From the NCBI RefSeq assembly GCF_037975245.1, contig NC_092572.1, forward strand, positions 29,435,989-29,499,988: a stretch of 64,000 nucleotides of DNA, written 5' to 3'. Below, piece by piece: positions 27,001 through 36,000 of the stretch. The first letter of the stretch is position 1. Every line of letters begins with the position of its first letter. Under the pieces are notes generated by a model. It saw only the letters and a list, made by a program, of their open reading frames with translations. It searched no databases and was not told the origin of the DNA. Origin of the DNA: Apostichopus japonicus (taxonomy: Eukaryota > Echinodermata > Holothuroidea > Aspidochirotida > Stichopodidae). A program made the position numbers and the translations under genes.

Positions 27001-30000
27001 TACAAACTTCGCTTCAGTATTTCCCTTAATATTGTCGCCTACCATCATACACTATTCATTCCATCCCATAATTATTCCACTTCGTTGGAAATGCACAATG
27101 CAATTATGCAATTGATAGACTGGGCATGTCTCCCGCCCAACCCCCCCCCCTTCCCCCCCTCACCAGAACTTCCTTTCCCTCTTGCACACCTGCATTACAA
27201 ACTAAAATCCCACATACTGACTTAAATCAATATTTCTGCTATTCTGGATATTGCCTTGTCCTAGAAAACAAGTTCTTTTCTACTCTGCCGATTTCTATAA
27301 TCACCTCTTCCCAAGTTCACACTCTTATCAAGAATAATTAACTTTCTTGTGCTATGACTTGCATATAGCAATTCAACATGGAAGAATGAATTGGCTTAAT
27401 TTTGGTTACTTACCTAGCATTTATGCAAGTAAGCAAGTCTCCCATTGGCAAACACCTTGAACGCCTTTTTCAAACTATGTTATTGTGCTCTGACTCGTGT
27501 ATATTACACTGTATTTGGTCTCCTACTGTCTAATTATATCATCTAGTACTAGAGCGAGAATGAAAATTTTATTTCACTAACATGATAAGTTGATTTCTTT
27601 AGGGATTCTACATTATATCCTGCATCAAAGATTCAGTTATTTGCTGCATTTAGGACATTTCTGCATTGTCTTGATATACAATAAGCTGTGAGATATCTGT
27701 ATGCTATGCCAGGCAGCATCCCCTTCCATTATAGAATCCTTTGCCTCTGCCCCTCCCGTCAAGGTTCAGGCCTCTATCACAGTTAGTGGGGAGAAATTTT
27801 GAAGTAATGTCATTTGGTTAAGATGCCGAAGGCTCAGTAACTTTTGCAATAGTGCTGGCGTGTGCGTGTGTATGCATTGTTTGTGTGCGTGTGTGTATAT
27901 GACACCCTAGCTTGTAAACATGATTTTTCAAGATAGGTAACTTCTACAGTTCTCATATTGTGCATGTATCTTCCCCATAATTAGTACAAAACTGTATTGT
28001 TTTTAGTGGAGAACAAATGTCATTTGGGGTTAGCAGAGGGCAAAATGTGAAAAACTCAATTCTGCAGAACCTGAACAACGAAGGAGGTTTGGTATGCGTG
28101 GTAGGATATCTGCTTGTTGTGTAACATTTTTAGATAATTTGGAGTTGGTCACAATTCATTTAAGGTCATCAGGGTCAAAATGTGAAATCCTTGCAAACAC
28201 AATATCTCCAGATAGGAAACTTTATTAGCTCTCATATTAAGCATGCATCTTTCATCTTGTGAGTACAAGAACCCTATTATTTTGGTGGAGGTCAAAGGTC
28301 ATTTGGGGTCAGCTGAGGACCAAATGGCAAAATATCAAAAGTACTGTATCTTGAGAACTTTACCTTTAAAAGAGATAACATATGCATGGTACATTACCCA
28401 AATGATAAGTAAAATTGCTCTGCAATTTGGTATTGGTGAAAAATCATTTAAGGTTTTCAGAAGTCAGTCCATACAAACATTCTAAATGTCAGGTCTCAGT
28501 GAAGATGTGAAACATATTTAGCATGTATCTTTCATCTTGTGAGTACAAGAACCCTATTATTTTGGTGGAGGTCAAAGGTCATTTGGGGTCAGCTGAGGAC
28601 CAAATGGCAAAATATCAAAAGTACTGTATCTTGAGAACTTTACCTTTAAAAGAGATAACATATGCATGGTACATCACCCAAATGATAAGTAAAATTGCTC
28701 TGCAATTTGGTATTGGTGAAAAATCATTTAAGGTTTTCAGAAGTCAGTCCATACAAACATTCTAAATGTCAGGTCTCAGTGAAGATGTGAAACATATTTA
28801 GCATGTATCTTTCATCTTGTGAGTACAAAAACCCTATCATTTTGGCGGAGGTCAAAGGTCATTTGGGGTCAGCTGAGGACCAAATGGCAAAATATCAAAA
28901 GTACTGTATCTTGAGAACTTTACCTTTAAAAGAGATAACATATGCATGGTACATTACCCAAATGATAAGTAAAATTGCTCTGCAAGTTGGTATTGGTGAA
29001 AAATCATTTAAGGTTTTCAGAAGTCAGTCCATACAAACATTCTAAAGGTCAGGTCTCAGTGAAGATGTGACCATATTTAGCATGTATATTTCATCTTGTG
29101 AGTACAAGAACCCTATTATTTTGGTGGAGGTCAAAGGTCATTTGGGGTCAGCTGAGGACCAAATGGCAAAATATCAAAAGTACTGTATCTTGAGAACTTT
29201 ACCTTTAAAAGAGATAATATATGCATGGTACATTACCCAAATGATAAGTAAAATTGCTCTGCAATTTGGTATTGGTGAAAAATCATTTAAGGTTTTCAGA
29301 AGTCAGTCCATACAAACATTCTAAAGGTCAGGTCTCAGTGAAGATGTGAAACATATTCTGATTTGACTTCCCTATATGTAGTGGAATCTCTTGGCTGTTT
29401 TAGGTGGCTGTCACAGATCAGCTTAAGTACATGCAGTATGATCTTCAGCCAGGGTTAGCTTGCAAACTACTCTTGATTAGTGTCATACTTAGTATGTTTA
29501 TACTCCTTGATAGTGACTTCTTGGTTGCCACTCATTTTGTGATGAGGTACAATATTGTACATAGGTCTCAAATAATTTGGAACACTGTGTACAGTAGTCA
29601 GAAGATGAAATATATATCAGAAAATTGATGCTCTTGTATTGGGGGACTTTCACAACCTATGTCTTGTCACACATGTTATCTTTGCTGTCTGCAGTATTTT
29701 ACCTAATCATTTGGGGTATATGGTAGAAGTTTTCTTTAAAGGAAAGTTGTAAAATATCAAAATATTTCACAATGAATAATATAATGCCATGAGCTTCCTT
29801 CCTTAATAACAGTTGTTAAAGGGCTTACGATGGATCAAATGTATTCTAAAGCTAAACAGGAAAATATCCCTTATTATAAAACATCCATCTGACTTTTTAG
29901 CCAACATCTGAAAGCTGTTTGGTCTGGATTTGGGGTTACTTTGTTGTAGATTGTAACATCCTTTGGTGATAAGTGATTATAAAAATATTTTGATGGAATG

Positions 30001-33000
30001 GTAAATTTGTGATCTTCTAGTCTTGATTAAGTTTTGTTGAATTGACCTACATCAGCAAACTCATTAAATAAAAAAATATATAACAAGGCATCGCAAATTC
30101 TCTGGGATTTCTGGTTCATGATATAGTATTTATCAAGTTTGCATGATTTTCCACCATGAGTATTTTTGTCTTTTCTTGTCTGATGAAATCTTCATTTAGA
30201 TGGAATTTAGATTACCCGGGAGGATGTCAGCAAATTCATCATCACTGAAACCAATCTCTGGTGAGTTTCTGATATTAATAGGAACAATCATTGAAGAACT
30301 TAAAATGTTTAATTAACGAGGATTTCTTTGTTATTGTCAAAGCAATCCGTGTAACTCTAGAATAAATGCTGAAGTACATACAATAGTCTGTAATCACACT
30401 TTAAGCTGGCATGCATATTTAATTCTTCACTCATTACTGGATTTCTGCTGATGAGTTAAGGTACTACATCCTCAGTATTGTTATTGACGTTCTTTGCACA
30501 GATGGTCCTACAAGCCCTTTCCTTTCATTACATTTTACTAACTGCGCAATAATATATTTGTAACTTTATTGACCAGTCTTGGAGCAAACTATGGAGGCTG
30601 GCCTTAAAGAAAACTTACTACAGGATCAATCAACATTTGAAAACGTCAGGACAAAACTAGTCTTTGAGATTGTGTTTTCGTTGGGCTGGCTTATGATGTT
30701 TGATATATTGCATGTATGATGAAAGATTGGTACAGTTGATGATATAATGTCTTCCATAACTGTTTTTGTGGTTAATTCATATAAATTTTTATGTCACTTT
30801 TCTCCATCAACAAAAGACGAAACAAATAAAACAGTGGAACAACAAGAAGACAAAAGCAGCGATGTTCCAAGCAAAGGAAAGGTAAGTTAAGAATCATGAC
30901 TCACTGTTGAAATGTTTTACAATGTAATAAGGCCTGTTGGGAATTTATGGATTGTCAAGATCATATATACATATCAAAATTATCTTCTATAGTACCATCA
31001 CACATAAGTAGTGAACCTTGTAGATATAATTTTTCTTATAATTTCTAAATCATAAGTACATTAAACCATATGAATGATCTTCAGACGCAGACGTAAAGGA
31101 AAAGGGAGGAAAAGAGATCAAACAGACATTTTTCACATACTCAGAGATTTATAAGGCTGTTTTGGACACTGGACAACGAATGGGGTACAATTATTACAAT
31201 GGGCAGTGAAATAAAATGACGTAGGAGGTGAAAGGATTACTGAAGATGAAAATGGATGCAGCATATAAACTATGCAGTTAACCACAATAAAGAAAAATGT
31301 TCAGAATTTTTTTTATAAATCAAATAAGTAATTATAAGTCTGTAACATCTTATGTTTAATATAAACTTGCTGACTAATGGTTTGTCAGACAATGGTGCAC
31401 TTAAACATAACTATGCTCTGCCTCTTGCATTACTCTGTGTGTTAACCTGAATGTGAGAAAAATGGGATGGATGAGCTAAGGTGGAACAACATGATCATTG
31501 TTTGACCATCAACTTGCATGTGAGTTGAAGTGTTGGAAAAATAAAAAGTAAAGATAACAGAAACAATTTTTGAATGAAATGAACAAATTGCTAAAGAAAA
31601 AAGCCTCGTTAATTTGAAAACTTGCCATGCAGAGAAATGGTATGGATATACTATGAAGACAGAATCAGATACATGGTTAATGACAATTTTGCTTTGAGCT
31701 TGAGAATTGTGAGGGAAAAAAAAGCATAAAGCCAATTACATGGGCTGTTTAAAGGAGATGATACTACAAACATGAAGTATATCTTACTCAGCAGCAGTTG
31801 ATCAAATAACTTCAGAACTTTTCATTTCATTGTAAATTGTGACACTTCAAACATTGTATTGGCGTTGGTTGTCATCCAGTGTTTATTATAGTGTTATGGT
31901 AACTGACACTAAAAGTATTGTTAAACTATGTGGGTTGTGTAAGTTATAGCCAAATGGAGAACAGTGACAGAATGTAATGTAAAGACTTCCAAGTGTTTTT
32001 AATTTTGTAAATGATCAATAAGAAATCAACAAAAATTAATCATCAAAGTATTTCAATGCAAATACATCAAGAGGAGTAAAGTAACATCATAGGACTAGTA
32101 TAAAGTTCCAAATGTACACAAGCTACCAGTCAGTGAAATCTCAAATCTTAATCTTCCAGATGGTGGAAATGTCTTTGATATGTGGTGTCAACCGATGTGA
32201 TGTTTGTAGTTACACCATCATTATATATTTGTACCACACTTTCCAGCTGTATTACTCCCTATGTTAACCATTTCCTATAACTGTCCTACACCTAACATGT
32301 CTAGTTAATAACAATTTTCCTGTATTGATTAAACATGTATTTTGGTGGCTGAACTTGCAAAACAAGTGCTAGAAAAGTCCTTCATCTTCAGGACAAAGCA
32401 TCCTCATAGCATTTTTGATGACGAGGATATGAATTTTCAAATGTGATGATAATTTGTGATTCATCTGGAAACAGCAGAGCGAATGATGTTATTATGATAA
32501 TTGAGCTGTAAATGATTTGTTTGACTTAAAATACTTAAATAAATTATTAACAGAGCTGCCTTCTGGGAAAATAATAAACCCACAGAAGACTGCTAAGCAA
32601 ACATCACAACGGTATCACATTTCAAGGATAAATCAACAAGATTAGATAATGCAAAATGCAAAGCTTTTGCAGAAAATCTGGCATGATGACATTAGGTTAG
32701 CTGGTCAAAATAGATGACATACTCAACCATATCTCAAGTGAGGGGCATGATTTTCAGACGAGATATTTTGCCAACATTTTAGAATATGTTTTTAGATAGA
32801 TAAAGTTTCACATTGTTTGTCCTCTGAATATCCCCATAATTGTGTGATGAATTCATGGAAGAATTGATGTTTTACAGTACCTCAATTGGGCGAAGAAAAT
32901 GCCCAAATAATATTAGAATGCATGTTGATATGTGTGTCTATTACACAGCTTGTTCGTAAACATTTAATGAGGAAGCAAACTAGCATGTGTACGCACGTTT

Positions 33001-36000
33001 ATACGTCTGATTTGGCTAATAACTTCGCCCTTCAATTTGATATATATAGTTTAAAATGACAATAATGACTGAGGTACACATTCAAGTGGTTAATGTCAAC
33101 TGCTGTTTTGTCACTGTTGTGAGGTCTCTGAATGAGTGTGTCTCAGTGAGTCCATTTTTCCAACAGATAACGACAAATTTCACATTACCACCTACTTATA
33201 CTGGTTTAATATTAAATGTTAACAGTTAGTGATACAAAATAATGTTCACACTAAGTATGGGAATAACTGTCTCAAAAATAGTTAACATTTCACTGCAACT
33301 CAGGAGCTTTTATGCACACATAAGCCTGCCTGTCTTTGTAAGCTAGACTTCAGTTGCGTACCATTACACTCTTGTGGGTAAAAGAAAAATCAGGGCAAGC
33401 ATCATCAAAGGTGATTGTGATTTCATTATTAATAACAAACTGTGTAATTAATGAAATTCTGTTTGCCATTCTATTAAGAAACCACGCCCAGGATTAGTTG
33501 ATTTCTGTGTAATGAATCTACATAGTAATACAAAATTATGCTTGAAAATTCCTTTACATTGCATAATGACTACAGAATCAGTGACATACTATACAAAAAT
33601 AAAGTTCCATCAACCAGCTTAAACATTCGCCCTAGATATGAATCATATGAGCTTTCTGGTTCTCAACTATCTCCTCTTCCATTTCTTTCTCACAGGATCC
33701 TTCTTTGCCATCCCATCGAGCAATTAGAGGAGAAGCTGAAGGGAACCCAGCAGGAGCTGAAGCAATGACAAAAGATAGCGAAGAAGTAACAGATGAAACT
33801 TTGCAGGTAAGTATTAGTGAGTGAGAACTTCCAAGTATGATTCATGACTTTTGACCAATATATCTCTAAGTCTGTGATTTCTGACTGATACAGACTGGTT
33901 CCTAAATTGAAAAAGCTGTGACTGATAACTTCCTTTTTGGTTCCTTGCTTTTAACAAAAGGAACCTATGTAGTCAGGTTGGCGTGTGCGTCTGTGTGTGC
34001 GTCTGTGACACTTGCTTGGGTACACTGTAACTCAACAAGGCAAAGTTGGACTTAACTCAAACTTGGTATATAGATCCGCCATAGTGAGGTGTGCCCTATT
34101 GTTTTTGGTGCCTGTGAAGGTCACCAAAGGTCAGTTAGAGGCCAAAAACCCAAAATATTAAAACTGCAATAACTCCCAGTGCCAATGTGCGACAAGGTTG
34201 ATATTTTGGGACAAGTTGTGAACTGGTTAGTGGAACTTTTTGAAACTTAACATTCATGTGATCCAAGGTCACCAAAGGTCAATTAATGTTAAAAAACTAG
34301 TATTTTTGCCATAACTTGAGAACAAATTGTCCGTTAGGGTTGAGAGTTGCTTCAATGTAATCCAATTGTCGACCCGCATCTGGGTGACCCTTGACCTCAA
34401 TTTGACCTATGGTGACCTTGAAGTTTTTTGAGGATTTTTACAGTTTCGATGCTATTTTCAGATGTCAAAGGTACCTTTTGATCATAAATTTCAATTGGTT
34501 GACACCCGGGTGAGCTTTGTGTGTGAAGTTATACAATGTCAAAGTTAATTTTCAGACATTTAGTGCAATAACTCCCAGTGCCAAGGAGTGACACGGTTGA
34601 TATTTTAGGACAAGTTGCGAATGGTATAGGGGAATATTTTCAAACTTAACGGTCATAAGGTCCAAGGTCACCAAAGGTCAACTAATTTTAAAAAAATAGT
34701 TTTTTGGGGGGAGGAAATGGGCAAAGAAAAAATGTTTGAATTCTGATAGTTTTGATGCTATATTCACGTCTCACCGATCAAAAATGTCAATTGGTTGACC
34801 CCAGGTGACCTTTGTGTGTGAAGTTATGTATACAAGTTCAAAGTTAATTTTTAGATATAATGCAATTAACTCCCAATGCCAAGGTGTGACATGGTTGATA
34901 TTTTGGGACAAGTTTTGAATGGGGTGGTGGCAAATTTTCAAACTTAACGGTCATGTCATTTGAGGTCACCAATGTTATCATATCTGTTGACCCGCTTGTA
35001 GGTGACCATATATTTCTTACATTTTCGACGCCATATTCAGATCTCAAAAGTGCCTTCCGATCAAAAATCCGATCACAATTTGTGATCACAAAAGTGTTGG
35101 CTACTTTATGGGTACATGTGGGACCACAATTACTTGGATATTTGAGTCTAATCTTGCTTGGTAATATGATGTGTATTGTCATATACCCCTATGCAAGGAA
35201 CCACAGTGCACTTGGGCTCTTGTTTAACTACGTGATTATACAGACCAACATTTAGACAATACTGAAAGTTATAATTGCTAAATTCGGTTTGCGTGTTGTT
35301 CCCAATTTAAGAATAAAAACATCCCACACATTATCAAAAAGTATACATATATAGTTGCCCTATATGCTACCTATTGTTTTAAGAAGTAATATCATAGCAT
35401 ATTAATTAGTAGGTGAGGCATATTGTAAACATATTACATTGCCACGTACATGTTTGTTATCTTTCATATTTGGCATGTTTGTATCATTAGTAAGTGTTTA
35501 TTTGTATGTGTTTAATATTAAATTGTTGGAATGAAATCAATTATGCAAATGGAAGACGGGATTTTATGTTACTTTTTATCTCAATTCTTGAAATATTGTG
35601 ATGCTTACTGGCAACATATTTTTGTGCTTCTGCTACCAGATTGGAAAACTATGTTGAAAGTTTATCAGTAGATAGTACATGAAATTGTTTGAAAAAGCTA
35701 TTCATATTTGTAGCCAAAAATCATTTCAGAAACCAATTTTGAGGCATTTTGCCATATTTTGATGTCTGAATCACACGCATAAGGTTACACCTAATTGACA
35801 ACTTTAATCTTGCAGTAAGTACCTTACATGGTTGCTGATCTTAGCATAGTATTTAAGGTGTAAAGAAGGATGTTGTGCATCTGACGTATTATCAATTACC
35901 ACATGTAGTGCTGCAGGAGCCACTGACATACTTAACTGAACAATAATGTAACAGACTGTGCTAATGTGACAGTGGTATTGGTAGCTTGTAAATGACTAAT

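Larger units (their letters stand above)
24200..29640. repeat. Partial third copy of the linker block
   Basis: It matches 10530-13640 in order, interrupted by the TTAA element at 24245-25464, and then leaves the similarity before the linker-exon array. It carries the slot-2 exon 25835-25899 and a fourfold 280-bp repeat. More diverged from block 1 than block 2 is, so an older duplication. Confidence 0.8.
29640..31020. repeat. Partial copy of the 9810-11000 segment
   Basis: Matches the region around the slot-1/slot-2 exon pair of 10298-10964, including intron sequence, and carries the second pair (30200 and 30817). Confidence 0.75.

Noticed and set aside
28243-29324. Four 80-85-codon frames in tandem
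   Set aside because: They come from the 280-bp repeat; no splice signals in common with the gene, no domain, and the single-copy versions in blocks 1 and 2 are not better conserved as protein.
34844-35255. Overlapping 112- and 100-codon frames
   Set aside because: Both lie in the GGTTCC repeat family; the same region in the second member (38465-40147) does not keep the frames.
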